Source: Streptomyces sp. SN-593 (GTDB lineage Bacteria; Actinomycetota; Actinomycetes; Streptomycetales; Streptomycetaceae). Taken from it: 64,000 bases of DNA. Within the stretch, counting starts at the first letter, position 1, and every line of letters begins with the position of its first letter. Shown here one piece after another: positions 25,382-37,952 of this stretch. The translations under genes and the position numbers were made by a program. The notes below the pieces were generated by a model. The model saw nothing but the letters and a program-made list of their open reading frames with translations. It was not told the DNA's origin and did not search any database. Where the stretch lies: the NCBI RefSeq assembly GCF_016756395.1, contig NZ_AP018365.1:6514001-6578000 (forward strand). The letters run 5' to 3'.

Positions 25382-26290
25382 GTGAGTACCCTTGCGCATT
25401 CCATGATGACCGCGGCCCGTTCAGCCGACTCCGGTGTCGCCGGTTCGGGCGAGCTCGATCGCTATCCGTACCCCGAAGCCCCCGGTGGCGACCGCCCCGG
25501 GCTCAACGCCTGGGAAGGGGTCGAGCCGGACATGGGCCGGGTCGGCCGCCGCGCCGGAGGCAGCCGTGGCCGTGGTCTGCACGGCCAACTCGTTCAGCAG
25601 CTCGGTCAGATGATCGTCTCGGGCGACCTGGGCGCCGATCGCCCGCTGGTCCCCGAGGAGATCGGCCAGCGCTTCGAGGTCTCCCGCACGGTGGTGCGCG
25701 AGTCGCTGCGCGTGCTCGAGGCCAAGGGACTGGTCAGTGCCCGGCCGAACGTCGGCACCCGGGTCCGCCCGGTCAGCGACTGGAACCTGCTGGACCCCGA
25801 CATCATCGAGTGGCGCGCGTTCGGCCCGCACCGGGACGACCAGCGCCGCGAGTTGCTCGAACTGCGGTCGACGATCGAACCGGTCGCCGCCCGGCTCGCG
25901 GCCGGACACGGGCGGGAGGACGTCCAGCAGCGGCTCGCCGACATGGCGGAGATCATGGCCCATGCGAGCGCACAGGGCGACTCCCTCACCTTCTCCCGGG
26001 CCGACGCCGAGTTCCACACCCTCGTGCTCCAGGTCGCGGGCAACCGGATGCTGGAGCACCTGTCCGGCATCGTCTCGGCCGCCCTGCACGTGTCGGGCGG
26101 TCTGGCCACCGGCTGCGAGCGTCCGGGTGACACCTCCGTCGGGTTGCACCAGCGGATCGTCGAGGCGCTGGCGGAGGGTGACGGCGGGACCGCCGAGGCG
26201 GCCATGCGCGAACTGCTGGCCGCCCCGCCCGAGCCGGCACCGGCGCCCGCCGCCGACCACGTGGTCCCCGCGCCCCGCGAGAAGAACTGA
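25382..26290 (+). CDS. whiH: Sporulation regulator WhiH (GntR family, FCD type)
   Basis: 302 residues from GTG 25382. An earlier in-frame GTG (25328) lies upstream of the predicted promoter and is unlikely to be used. The disordered N-terminus (1-65) is followed by the GntR winged helix (GLHGQLVQQLGQMIVSG, FEVSRTVVRESLRVLEAKGL, about 68-130) and an FCD ligand domain (ELRSTIEPVAARLAA, FHTLVLQVAGNRMLEHL, HQRIVEALAEGD) with histidines that could hold a metal. In Streptomyces this gene is needed for septation of aerial hyphae. Its place directly upstream of hrdB and its N-terminus support the assignment. Confidence 0.95.
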   Translation: MSTLAHSMMTAARSADSGVAGSGELDRYPYPEAPGGDRPGLNAWEGVEPDMGRVGRRAGGSRGRGLHGQLVQQLGQMIVSGDLGADRPLVPEEIGQRFEVSRTVVRESLRVLEAKGLVSARPNVGTRVRPVSDWNLLDPDIIEWRAFGPHRDDQRRELLELRSTIEPVAARLAAGHGREDVQQRLADMAEIMAHASAQGDSLTFSRADAEFHTLVLQVAGNRMLEHLSGIVSAALHVSGGLATGCERPGDTSVGLHQRIVEALAEGDGGTAEAAMRELLAAPPEPAPAPAADHVVPAPREKN

Positions 26291-26301
26291 CCGCATCTGG
26301 T

Positions 26302-26334
26302 GCCGCCGCGGGCCCGGTCCGGGAGGTCGGCGGC
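26302..26334 (+). terminator. Weak nested hairpin after whiH
   Basis: GCCGCCG pairs with CGGCGGC, enclosing CCCGG-T-CCGGG; it starts 11 nt after the whiH stop. Confidence 0.4.
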
Positions 26335-26474
26335 GGCTCCACGTGTGCGAGATGTCCGACTCTGGTATGTATATGCGTGTTATGGGGTGTGACTCGGGCC
26401 ACGTAAGCTTGGCGTAACGCTTGGCGAGGCAGTGCGATGACTTAAGAGGTGGCCGCCGCACACGCAATGTTCAA

Positions 26475-26486
26475 CCGAATATTCGG
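26475..26486. promoter_or_regulatory. 12-bp palindrome in hrdB upstream region
   Basis: CCGAATATTCGG, 68 nt before the hrdB start. It lies downstream of the AT-richer patch (26355-26405) that most likely holds the hrdB promoters, which I could not assign. Confidence 0.4.
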
Positions 26487-26554
26487 CAGCAGGACTGACG
26501 CCGAGTCGCTGTGCGGTACCACTCAGTCGTTCCCATCGTTCCGAGAGGTTGTTC

Positions 26555-28126
<1,572 letters not shown>

Positions 28127-28136
28127 GACGCCATCC

Positions 28137-28174
28137 GGCCGTGGGACCCGTCGTACTCGGCGGGCCCCACGGCC
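28137..28174 (+). terminator. hrdB terminator hairpin
   Basis: GGCCGTGGG pairs with CCCACGGCC, then a 2-nt internal loop and CCG/CGG, with a 10-nt loop, 10 nt after the stop. Confidence 0.75.
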
Positions 28175-28252
28175 GACCGCTCTGCGGATGCGGCCTCCCG
28201 ACCCCTCGATCACTCTGGGTGTGCAGAGTGTTCCACAGGGTCAGGAGGCCGT

Positions 28253-29089
28253 ATGCGTTTCAGTGTCCGTACCGTCATCGCGGCGATAGTCGCGCTGCTG
28301 CCGGCTCTGGTGGTGCCTCTGGCGCTGCCGGCGACCCCGGCGGCGGCCCACGAGGTCGTCGTGGGCGGTGTCCCGACCACGACCCAGCAGGAGCCCTGGG
28401 TGGTGGCGCTGTCCAGCCGCTCGCGCTTCGGCAGCGACCGCTCCGGCCAGTTCTGCGGCGGTGTCGCCGTCGGCTCCCGCACCGTGGTCACCGCCGCGCA
28501 CTGCTTCGGGCGGGAGGCCCTGGGGGTGTCGGACTGGCGGCAACTGCCGGATCTGCGCGTCATCGCGGACCGGACCGACCTGTCCGATGCGACGGGGGAG
28601 GAGCTGCGGCCGTCCGACGTGTGGGTGAACCCGGACTTCGACCAGACCACCAACGCCAACGACGTCGCGGTGATCACGTTGGCCGAGCCGCTGCCGAACG
28701 GCGCCGCCATCCCGATGGCGGATTCGTCCGACACGGATTCCTACCGCCCCGGCGCCCGGGCCGAGGTCTATGGCTGGGGCGACACCACCGGAAACAGTGA
28801 CTACGCGAGCACGCTGCGTGCGGCGGATATCACGGTCCTGGCCGATTCGGCATGCCAGCAGGCGTACCCCGGCGGCAGCGTCGGCACCTACCAGCCCGCG
28901 TCGATGATGTGCGCGGGGGAGGAGCAGGGCGGGCGGGACGCCTGCCAGGGCGACAGCGGCGGTCCGCTGGTGGTCGCCGGCCGGCTGGTGGGTCTGGTGT
29001 CCTGGGGCAACGGCTGCGCGCTGGCGGACTACCCCGGGGTCTACACGCGGGTCTCCGCGATGGAGGCGCTGATCGCCCGGCACATGTGA
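28253..29089 (+). CDS. Secreted trypsin-like serine protease (S1 family)
   Basis: 278 residues, ATG with AGGAGG upstream. A Sec signal peptide (basic MRFSVR, then a hydrophobic core, then ATPAAA) ends near residue 32, followed by VVVGGVPT, which resembles the activation end of chymotrypsin-fold proteases. The catalytic triad is visible: His83 in TAAHCF, Asp137 in NDVAVI and Ser235 in GDSGGP. The Asp six residues before the serine predicts trypsin-like cleavage after Arg or Lys. Cysteine pairs match the usual disulfides. Exported; extracellular role inferred. Confidence 0.95.
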   Translation: MRFSVRTVIAAIVALLPALVVPLALPATPAAAHEVVVGGVPTTTQQEPWVVALSSRSRFGSDRSGQFCGGVAVGSRTVVTAAHCFGREALGVSDWRQLPDLRVIADRTDLSDATGEELRPSDVWVNPDFDQTTNANDVAVITLAEPLPNGAAIPMADSSDTDSYRPGARAEVYGWGDTTGNSDYASTLRAADITVLADSACQQAYPGGSVGTYQPASMMCAGEEQGGRDACQGDSGGPLVVAGRLVGLVSWGNGCALADYPGVYTRVSAMEALIARHM

Positions 29090-29230
29090 CCTGGTCGCGC
29101 GGACGGCGCGCGACGGACACGCGAAGGCGCTGCGCCGACACGGGCGCAGCGCGGGGGCGCCCACAGGTCGGGTACCTGCGGGCGGGCGGTCCGGTGAATG
29201 TGCGGAAGGGGGGCCGGGCGGACCGGTGAG

Positions 29231-29280
29231 CGAAAAATCCCGCGGGCGGACACCCCCTGAAGGGGTCCGTCCGCCCGCGG
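29231..29280 (-). terminator. Intrinsic terminator of the DUF7455 gene (serves both strands)
   Basis: CCGCGGGCGGAC pairs with GTCCGCCCGCGG, then a 2-nt bulge and ACCCC/GGGGT around a 5-nt loop. On the minus strand it is followed by ATTTTTC (complement of GAAAAAT at 29232-29238), one of the few true T-tracts here. Confidence 0.85.
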
Positions 29281-29307
29281 CTCCGAACTCGTCGCTGGTG
29301 CGAGGGC

Positions 29308-29538
29308 TCAGCGCTCGTCGTCTCCCGTCGACGCCGGGGTCTCGGTCAGCCGACCGGTCTCGTCCTGTATCTCGGCTGCGATCTTCTTCAGTTCGGGCTC
29401 GAACTTGCGGCCGTGGTGCGCGCAGAAGAGCAGCTCTCCGCCGCTGATGAGTACGACGCGCAGGTAGGCCTGAGCGCCGCAACGGTCGCAGCGGTCGCCC
29501 GCTGTCAGCGGACTCGCGGGGGTCAGAACAGTAGTCAC
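29308..29538 (-). CDS. DUF7455 family small zinc-ribbon protein
   Basis: 76 residues, GTG start. CDRCGAQAYLRVV near residue 17 and FCAHHGRKF near 38 form a likely zinc site (Cys-x2-Cys and Cys-x-His-His). The last 25 residues are acidic. The family is a short conserved actinobacterial protein of unknown role. It ends at a strong terminator shared with the protease gene. Confidence 0.85.
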   Translation of the reverse strand: MTTVLTPASPLTAGDRCDRCGAQAYLRVVLISGGELLFCAHHGRKFEPELKKIAAEIQDETGRLTETPASTGDDER

Positions 29539-29944
29539 GTCGCCTCTTCTCTAGCTCGACGAGCTGTCGTACCAGGGTCAACATCCAACCAGGCCGAAAA
29601 CGTTCCCGCTGACGGCATTTTCTCGGAACCGTCCTCGGTGTGACCGGGTGTTACCGATTGGCGGCGAATAGGAGTCATTTGCGTCTGATGTCGGGTGTGG
29701 AGCTCTTGTCCGGGTCGCCCCCCCGGCTGGCAACCGGGTTGTTGGAGAGGACGTGCCCGGAGCCTAAATGGTTCATGCCTCTTTGGGAACGTGACATGTG
29801 TATCACTCGTGCGGGTTATCGAACGCACGATCGATGACGACTACGATGGATCATCCGGATAACGGGTCGCGGCAGTGTCCGCCTGCCCCGCATCGGTACC
29901 CTCTCACCGACACGGCTGAATATCTTGACCGAGGAGCTGCCCGC
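29539..29944. other. Divergent region between DUF7455 gene and parE
   Basis: 406 bp of relatively AT-rich sequence. Seen: AGCTCG-A-CGAGCT palindrome (29553-29565) in the leader of the minus-strand gene, TTGACC on the minus strand (29582-29577) without a well-spaced -10, an inverted repeat GTGA-N8-TCAC (29791-29806), and TACCCT (29897-29902), a possible parE -10. Confidence 0.5.
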
Positions 29945-32065
<2,121 letters not shown>

Positions 32066-32088
32066 CCGCAGGCTGTCTCCACCTGGCG

Positions 32089-32123
32089 AAAACGCTCTCC
32101 ACCCCCGGGTGGAGAGCGTTTTT
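32089..32123 (+). terminator. parE intrinsic terminator
   Basis: AAAACGCTCTCCACCC pairs perfectly with GGGTGGAGAGCGTTTT, ending in TTTTT; it starts 24 nt after the stop. Confidence 0.95.
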
Positions 32124-32209
32124 CAACCCCTGGCTTGATCCGCTGACCAGCGGTTCTCCGTAGATTCGAGGACGTAGCCCATCGTCGAATCTTTTCGGAG
32201 GCAACTGCC

Positions 32210-32689
32210 ATGTCCGGTCTGGTCAACGCGCTGGTGATCGCCGCGGTCGTCGCGCTGGTGCTCGCCCGCCAGCTTCGGCCGCGCGTGGTGGCCGGCGGCC
32301 GGTGGTGGCTGCTCCCCGTCGTGCTGATCGCGCTGACGGTCCGGGACGGCGGCGGCCTGATCGACGGACAGCACCAGGACGCCTCGGTGGCACTGCTGTC
32401 CGCGGAACTTGCGGTCGGCGCAGCGATGGGCGTCGTCTGGGCGACGACCACGCGGATGTGGAGGGAGTCCGACGGCCGGGTGATGGCGAAGGGCACCAAA
32501 GCCACCCTCGCGGTGTGGTTGCTCGGCATAGCCGTCCGCGGAGGGCTGTACGCGGTCGCGGCCGCGGCGAGCGTGCACCAGAGTTCGTCCTCGGTGATGC
32601 TCGCGGTCGCCGTGACCCTGCTGATACGCAGCGGCGTGCTCCTCTGGCGAGCTCAGGGCCTGGCGCCGTCGTACCGTGCGGTCTCATGA
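32210..32689 (+). CDS. CcdC/DUF1453-like membrane protein
   Basis: 159 residues; ATG 32210 follows GGAGGCAACTGCC. Four to five hydrophobic segments are visible (VNALVIAAVVALVLA, WLLPVVLIALTV, LAVGAAMGVVW, LAVWLLGIAVRGGLY, VMLAVAVTLLIRSGVLLW), with ARQLRPR after the first and RDGG after the second. Its stop overlaps the ATG of the histidine kinase gene, so it is the first gene of a three-gene operon with the two-component pair and may be its sensor accessory or target. Confidence 0.75.
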   Translation: MSGLVNALVIAAVVALVLARQLRPRVVAGGRWWLLPVVLIALTVRDGGGLIDGQHQDASVALLSAELAVGAAMGVVWATTTRMWRESDGRVMAKGTKATLAVWLLGIAVRGGLYAVAAAASVHQSSSSVMLAVAVTLLIRSGVLLWRAQGLAPSYRAVS

Positions 32690-33840
32690 ACACCTGGACC
32701 TCATGGCCCTCACGGGAGGCCCTGTCCCGCGAGATGAGGCCGCGGGCCAGGCGCCGGGTCGGGCGGGGCATCCGGCTGGCGCTCACGGGCGCGGCGCTGT
32801 GGGGCATCATCGCCAAGGGAGAGCTGCGCCCGTGGGCGTCAGCGGGCGCGTGCCTCGGAGTGCTGGTGTTGTACGGGGTGCTGTGGTGCTACTTCCGGAC
32901 CACTTTGCGGCACCGGTTGGGGCCGGCGCTCGGCATGGTCGCGCTGCTGGTCGCGGGGGGCGCCCTCGCGGTCGGAGCGGATGCCCCGTTCGCCGCGGTG
33001 ATGCTGTGGTGCGGGTGCGCGGTACTCGCGCTGGAGCGGCTGCCGATGACGGTGGGCCTGCCGGTGGCGGTGGTCGCGCTGACCTTGTTCGTGCTGTTCG
33101 CCAGGTCCGACAGCTGGCTGGTGACGTTGCTGACCGCACTCGGGGTCTGCCTCGCGGGATACACCGTGCGGCTGGACGCGGAGGCGCGAGGGAACACCCA
33201 TCGGCTGCTGGCGCAGGAGCGGGCCGCGCGGAAGGCCGAGGCGGAGACGGCCGCGCTCGCCGAGCGGGCCAGGATCGCCCGGGAGATCCACGACGTGCTG
33301 GCGCACAGCCTGTCCGCGCAGACCGTCCACCTGGAAGCGGCCCGGCTGCTGGTCGAGCGGGGCGCGGAGCGGGAGTTGGTGCTGGAGCGGGTGGTGGCGG
33401 CCCGGCGGATGGCCCGGGAGGGTCTGGCCGAGACACGGCAGGCACTGTCCGCGCTGCGCGGCGACATGACGGCGGTGGAGGACTTCCTGCGGGAGTTGGT
33501 GGCGTCGCAGGGGGCGCGGCTGGAGGTCGACGGGGAGCCCCGGCGGCTGCCGGCCGAGGCGGGACTCGCGGTGCGCCGGGTCGCACAGGAGGCGATGACG
33601 AACGTCCGGAAGCACGCCCCCGGGGCGGACGTCGTGCTTCGCCTGGAGTACCGGCCCGATGAGGTCGAGTTGGAGTTCCGCGACTTCGGGGGCAGATCGC
33701 CTGTGGACAACTCTCTGGGGGTGTCCGGATCGGGCTACGGTCTTCGAGGGATGAGAGAGCGCGCCGAACTGCTGGGAGGCGCGTTGGACGCCGGACCGGC
33801 AGAGGAGGGCTTCGTGGTGCGCTTGCGGGTGCCCGCATGA
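32686..33840 (+). CDS. Sensor histidine kinase (NarL-associated, HisKA_3 type)
   Basis: 384 residues from the ATG that overlaps the previous stop (ATGA). Five or six membrane segments cover residues 25-160 with almost no extracellular loop. The dimerisation helix has the phospho-acceptor His202 in REIHDVLAHSL, and the ATP domain ends with FRDFGGRSP and GYGLRGMRERAELLGG. It should phosphorylate the response regulator encoded next. The signal is unknown; an intramembrane stimulus is plausible. Confidence 0.93.
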   Translation: MNTWTSWPSREALSREMRPRARRRVGRGIRLALTGAALWGIIAKGELRPWASAGACLGVLVLYGVLWCYFRTTLRHRLGPALGMVALLVAGGALAVGADAPFAAVMLWCGCAVLALERLPMTVGLPVAVVALTLFVLFARSDSWLVTLLTALGVCLAGYTVRLDAEARGNTHRLLAQERAARKAEAETAALAERARIAREIHDVLAHSLSAQTVHLEAARLLVERGAERELVLERVVAARRMAREGLAETRQALSALRGDMTAVEDFLRELVASQGARLEVDGEPRRLPAEAGLAVRRVAQEAMTNVRKHAPGADVVLRLEYRPDEVELEFRDFGGRSPVDNSLGVSGSGYGLRGMRERAELLGGALDAGPAEEGFVVRLRVPA

Positions 33841-34493
33841 CAAGGGTGGTGGTCGCGGACGACCAGACGGTCGTGCGCGAAGGGATCGTGATGCTGTTGG
33901 GGCTGCTGCCGGGGATCGAGGTGGTGGGAGCGGCCGGTGACGGCGAGGAGGCGGTGCGGCTGGTGGCGGAGCAGCATCCGGAGGTGGTGCTGATGGACCT
34001 GCGGATGCCCCGGTGCGACGGGGTCGAGGCGACCCGGCGGATCCGGGCCGGGTATCCGGGCACACCGGTGGTGGTGCTGACCACGTTCGCGGACGACGAC
34101 TCGTTGTTCCCGGCGCTGCGGGCCGGTGCGCGGGGCTATCTGACGAAGGACGCGGGCGGGGAGGAGATCGCGCGGGCCATCGCCGATGTGACGGCAGGAC
34201 GGGCGGGATTGTCGTCGTCGGTGCAGGGCCGGGTGCTGGATGTGCTCGCGCGAGGTGAGCCGCGGGTGGCACCGTTGAGACGTGAGGGAGAGGAGTTGCC
34301 CGACGGGCTGACGATACGGGAGGCGGAGGTGTTGGTACTGGTGGCCGAGGGCCTGTCCAACGCGGAGATCACCGAGCGGTTGCACGTCAGCAGGGCCACC
34401 GTGAAGACGCACATCAACAACCTGTTTGCCAAGACCGGGGCACGCGATCGGGCTCAGGCCGTGGGATACGCCTACCGGCACGGGATCACCTGA
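33837..34493 (+). CDS. Response regulator, NarL/LuxR family
   Basis: 218 residues, ATG overlapping the kinase stop. Receiver domain with acidic pair VVADDQ, phospho-Asp54 in VVLMDLRMP, Thr in VVLTTFADD and Lys in GYLTKDAGG. LuxR-type helix-turn-helix at the C-terminus: LTIREAEVLVLVAEGLSNAE, then RLHVSRATVKTHINNLFAKT. Targets unknown; the membrane protein and the DUF485/symporter pair flanking it are candidates. Confidence 0.95.
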   Translation: MTRVVVADDQTVVREGIVMLLGLLPGIEVVGAAGDGEEAVRLVAEQHPEVVLMDLRMPRCDGVEATRRIRAGYPGTPVVVLTTFADDDSLFPALRAGARGYLTKDAGGEEIARAIADVTAGRAGLSSSVQGRVLDVLARGEPRVAPLRREGEELPDGLTIREAEVLVLVAEGLSNAEITERLHVSRATVKTHINNLFAKTGARDRAQAVGYAYRHGIT

Positions 34494-34587
34494 TGGTGTG
34501 AAGGTTTCGGCATGTTGGGCCTGGATCTTCCCGCTCTGCCCATGATTGGCCGCACGACCGACCGGTCGGCTGATCGAGGAGAGTTCG

Positions 34588-35097
34588 GTGGACGAGCACG
34601 GCGGGGGAGACCCGGGGACGCTGGGGGTGGACAGCCCGTGGCGACAGGCCGCGGTGGCACGGCAGTGGGCGCCGGAGCCGGATACCGCAACGGGTTCGGG
34701 CGAGGTCAGAGAGCAGGTGGCGGAACCGGCGGCGCCACCGCGGGCGCGCCGTGGGGATGAAGCGGCCGCCCGAGCGGCGGTCTACGTGGAGGTCCAGCAC
34801 AGCGCGGCGTTCGCTCAGGTGCGGGACAGCTACCGGGGGTTCGCGTTCCCGGCGGTGGCGGCGTTCGTCACCTGGTACCTGGTCTACGTGGTGGCGGCGA
34901 CCACCGCGCCGGGCCTGATGGCCCGACGGGTGGCGGGCGAGCTGAACGTGGCGATGGTCGCGGGCCTGGCGCAGTTCGCGACGACCTTCCTCCTGACGTG
35001 GGCGTATGCGCGGCACGCGCGGCTGCGGCGGGACCGGGCGGCGCTTGACCTTCGGTGGACGCTGGCCACCAGGACCGGGCAGGAGCGGGTGCGGTGA
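34588..35097 (+). CDS. DUF485 membrane protein, symporter partner
   Basis: 169 residues from GTG 34588, chosen for GAGGAGAG just upstream; an upstream ATG (34546) lacks one. After about 75 disordered acidic residues come HSAAFAQVRDSYRGFAFP and two hydrophobic segments (AVAAFVTWYLVYVVAAT and VAMVAGLAQFATTFLLTW). This is the YjcH/DUF485 layout, found with acetate-type symporters. Its stop overlaps the next start as GTGA. Confidence 0.88.
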   Translation: MDEHGGGDPGTLGVDSPWRQAAVARQWAPEPDTATGSGEVREQVAEPAAPPRARRGDEAAARAAVYVEVQHSAAFAQVRDSYRGFAFPAVAAFVTWYLVYVVAATTAPGLMARRVAGELNVAMVAGLAQFATTFLLTWAYARHARLRRDRAALDLRWTLATRTGQERVR

Positions 35098-36782
35098 CAG
35101 GGCAGTTGACGGGTCGGCTGGCGGGGCAGCGGACGGACGTGGCGTACCTGGCGGACACGACGGGAGATCACCAGGGACTGGCGATCGTCCTGTTCACGGT
35201 GTTCGTGTCGGTGACGCTGGCGATCACGGCGTGGGCGGGGCGGCGGCGCAGTTCGTCGGTCGAGTTCTTCGCCGGCGGGCGGCTGTTCACCCCGGTGGAG
35301 AACGGCTTCGCGATCGCCGGGGACTACATGTCGGCGGCGTCGTTCCTCGGGATCTCCGGGCTGATCGCGCTGTTCGGGTACGACGGGCTGCTGTACTCGG
35401 TCGGGTTCTTCGTGGCGTGGCTGGTCGTGCTGATGCTCGTCGCCGAACTGGTGCGGAACGTCGGGCGGTACACGCTGGCCGACGTGTTGTCCGCCCGGTT
35501 GCGGCACCGCCCGGTGCGGATCGCGGCGGGGACGGCGTCGGTGACGGTGTCGATCCTCTACCTGGTGGCGCAGATGGTCGGTGCGGGCAGCCTGGTCGGT
35601 CTGCTGCTCGGCGGCACCGGCACGGCCAGGACCTGGACGGTGATCGGGGTCGGCGCGCTGATGGTGACCTACGTGTCGTTCGGCGGGATGCGGGCGACCA
35701 CCTGGATCCAGATCGTCAAGACCGTGCTGCTGATGGGGGGCACGGTGGCGCTCACGGTGATGGTGCTGGTGAAGTTCCACGGCAACGTGAACGGGCTGCT
35801 GCGCTCTGCGGTGACCGGGAGCGGGCAGGGCGACGCGTTCCTGGCGCCGGGGCTGAAATACGGGGTCAGCGGGACATCGAGGCTGGACTTCATCAGTCTG
35901 GGCCTGGCCCTGGTGCTGGGCACGGCCGGGCTGCCGCACATCCTCTCGCGCTTCTACACGGTGCCGACGGCGCGTTCGGCGCGGCGCTCGGTGGTGTGGG
36001 CGATCGGGCTGATCGGTGCGTTCTACCTGATGACGATCGTGCTGGGCTTCGGTGCCGCGGCGATGGTCGGTTCGGACACGGTGCGGACGTCCAACGAGGC
36101 GGGCAACACCGCGGTGCCGCTGCTCGCGGAGGCGCTGGGCGGCGGATCGGGCACGACCGGCGGCGCGGTGCTGTTCGCGGTGGTGGGGTCGGTGGCGTTC
36201 GCGACGATCCTGGCGGTGGTGGCGGGCATCACCCTCGCGTCGTCGGCGTCGGTGGCGCACGACCTGTACGCGACGGTGCGGCGGGTGCCGCGCCACGCGG
36301 CCAGGGGCGACGCCGGCAACCCCGGCGGCCACATGGAGGAGGACGAGGTGCGGGTGGCGCGGTTCTCCGCGGTCGGGATCGGCGCGGTGGCGATCGCGTT
36401 GAGCCTGCTGGCGCAGGACCAGAACATCGCGTTCCTGGTGGGGCTGGCGTTCGCGGTGGCGGCGTCGGCGAACCTGCCCTCGTTGCTCTACTCGCTGTTC
36501 TGGCACCGCTTCACCACCAAGGGTGCCGTGTGGTCGATCTACGGCGGGCTCGTCCCCGCGCTGACCCTGGTGGTGCTCTCACCGGTGACGTCCGGGCGGG
36601 CCGACTCGCTCTTCCCGGGGGTGGACTTCCACCTCTTCCCGCTGGAGAACCCGGGGCTGGTCTCGATCCCGCTCGGCTTCTTCGCCGGCTGGTTGGGCAC
36701 GGTGCTCACCAAGGAGCCGGCGGACGAGGCCGCGTTCGCGGAGACCGAGGTGCGGTCGCTGACGGGAGCCGGCGCCGTGTAG
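35094..36782 (+). CDS. Solute:sodium symporter, ActP/MctC-like monocarboxylate permease
   Basis: 562 residues from the GTG that overlaps the DUF485 stop. About 13 hydrophobic segments are present. Family motifs include EFFAGGRLFTPVENGFAIAG DYM-type region near residue 55, TASVTVSILYLVAQMVGAG and LGTAGLPHILSRFYTVPTA near 285. ActP and MctC import acetate, pyruvate or propionate with sodium or protons. The yjcH-actP gene pair arrangement is preserved. Substrate is inferred from family only. Confidence 0.9.
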   Translation: MTGQLTGRLAGQRTDVAYLADTTGDHQGLAIVLFTVFVSVTLAITAWAGRRRSSSVEFFAGGRLFTPVENGFAIAGDYMSAASFLGISGLIALFGYDGLLYSVGFFVAWLVVLMLVAELVRNVGRYTLADVLSARLRHRPVRIAAGTASVTVSILYLVAQMVGAGSLVGLLLGGTGTARTWTVIGVGALMVTYVSFGGMRATTWIQIVKTVLLMGGTVALTVMVLVKFHGNVNGLLRSAVTGSGQGDAFLAPGLKYGVSGTSRLDFISLGLALVLGTAGLPHILSRFYTVPTARSARRSVVWAIGLIGAFYLMTIVLGFGAAAMVGSDTVRTSNEAGNTAVPLLAEALGGGSGTTGGAVLFAVVGSVAFATILAVVAGITLASSASVAHDLYATVRRVPRHAARGDAGNPGGHMEEDEVRVARFSAVGIGAVAIALSLLAQDQNIAFLVGLAFAVAASANLPSLLYSLFWHRFTTKGAVWSIYGGLVPALTLVVLSPVTSGRADSLFPGVDFHLFPLENPGLVSIPLGFFAGWLGTVLTKEPADEAAFAETEVRSLTGAGAV

Positions 36783-36834
36783 CGGGCCGGATCGCCCCCG
36801 TACTGTCTACCGGGGCCGGGGGTGCGGCTCCACC

Positions 36835-36862
36835 CGGGCGACGGGCCGGCGCCAGTCGCCCG
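36835..36862. terminator. Hairpin between convergent symporter and sucrase-like genes
   Basis: CGGGCGAC pairs with GTCGCCCG around a 12-nt loop. Confidence 0.55.
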
Positions 36863-36908
36863 ACCCGAGCCCGCCCTACCCGAGCCGCCCGGTGTCAACG
36901 GCCCGACC

Positions 36909-37901
36909 TCAACGGCCGGGCGGCGTACGGGTGGACGCTGGACCGGGGGCGATCTGCTCGACGGCCTCCACGTCCATCCGCGCGGGCGTGCCGAGCGCGG
37001 CGCCACAGCTCTCAGGCCGCGGGGGAGTGGCGGCGCGCTGGGCGACCAGCACCCGCCAGGCCCGGCCGTCGGTGTGCTCGACGCGCACGGACCAGGCGGT
37101 CCGTGCGTCGTCGTTCCCGGGCCCCGGCGCGGGCTGCTCAGGCTGCACGGGGTCGGCGGCGCGCACCGCCAGCACCGCCGCGCGGTCCTCGTCGACGAGC
37201 GTCCGGACCGCCAACTCGGCGGCCTGCCCCGGGCGGGACCAGGTGGAGCGGCCGCGGCAGCCGTCCAGGGCGACCCGGCCGGCGCGCGCGGCGGTCAGCG
37301 CGTCCTTGGCCGAGGCGGCGTCCAGACGGCCGTAGGAGTAGCCGTGCGGCAGCACCAGCATGGTCGGGGCGAAGCGGTGGCCGCCGAGATGGGTGGTCTC
37401 CCAGACGTCGAAGCCCTCGTCGGCGGCGAGTTCGGCGGCGAGCGGACGACCGTGCAGGGCGCAGCAGCGGTCGCGGGTGCCGTTGGTGCAGACGAGGGCG
37501 ACCGGTCGGGCGCCGGGGCCGTCGGCGGGGGCGCCGAAGCCGGCGGACCGGCCGCCGCCGAGAGCCGGGAAGTCCAGGTCGGCCAGGTCGGAGGCGTCGG
37601 CCAGGTCGGCGGTGCAGACCCAGGGCCGGTCGGGCGCGGTGTGGGCGGCGATGACGCGGCGCAGGCGCGGCCGGTGGGTGTCGGCATGCCGGCCGGGGCG
37701 CCGGATGAGGCCGAGCCGGACACCGGTGCCGTCGGCGAGGCGCTCCAACGTGCGCCCCAGTACCGGGTCGAGGTGGCTGGTCCTGAGCGCCTTCGCCCCC
37801 CACGGCCCCGGCTGCTCGATCAGGAGCCAGGTCCGGGCGGTCGCCGCGGTCGCGGTCAACGGTTCGGCCAGTTCGGTCGAGGCAATGGTGCAGAGGCTCA
37901 C
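36909..37901 (-). CDS. Sucrase/ferredoxin-like family protein
   Basis: 330 residues, GTG start. The thioredoxin-like ferredoxin core shows VCTNGTRDRCCALHG (about residue 137) and ETTHLGGHRFAPTMLVLP, where cysteines and histidine could bind an iron-sulfur cluster. These proteins are called sucrase-like for historical reasons; the actual role is unknown. The last 20 residues are Pro/Thr-rich. Confidence 0.85.
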   Translation of the reverse strand: MSLCTIASTELAEPLTATAATARTWLLIEQPGPWGAKALRTSHLDPVLGRTLERLADGTGVRLGLIRRPGRHADTHRPRLRRVIAAHTAPDRPWVCTADLADASDLADLDFPALGGGRSAGFGAPADGPGARPVALVCTNGTRDRCCALHGRPLAAELAADEGFDVWETTHLGGHRFAPTMLVLPHGYSYGRLDAASAKDALTAARAGRVALDGCRGRSTWSRPGQAAELAVRTLVDEDRAAVLAVRAADPVQPEQPAPGPGNDDARTAWSVRVEHTDGRAWRVLVAQRAATPPRPESCGAALGTPARMDVEAVEQIAPGPASTRTPPGR

Positions 37902-37908
37902 GCCGCCG

Positions 37909-37914
37909 AGCCTA
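37909..37914 (-). promoter_or_regulatory. -10-like TAGGCT before sucrase-like gene
   Basis: On the minus strand TAGGCT is followed after 7 nt by the GTG at 37901. Confidence 0.6.
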
Positions 37915-37952
37915 GACCGTACCTCCGCGCGTGCCCGTACCGGCGCCCGTCG

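Noticed and set aside
29791-29806. CRP-like or BldD-like inverted repeat GTGA-N8-TCAC upstream of parE
   Set aside because: The CRP consensus needs 6 nt between these halves, and a BldD box needs better flanks.
29820-29833. LexA-box-like sequence CGAACGCACGATCG upstream of parE
   Set aside because: One half-site mismatch and no clear promoter nearby. parE is not a usual SOS gene, so chance is likely.
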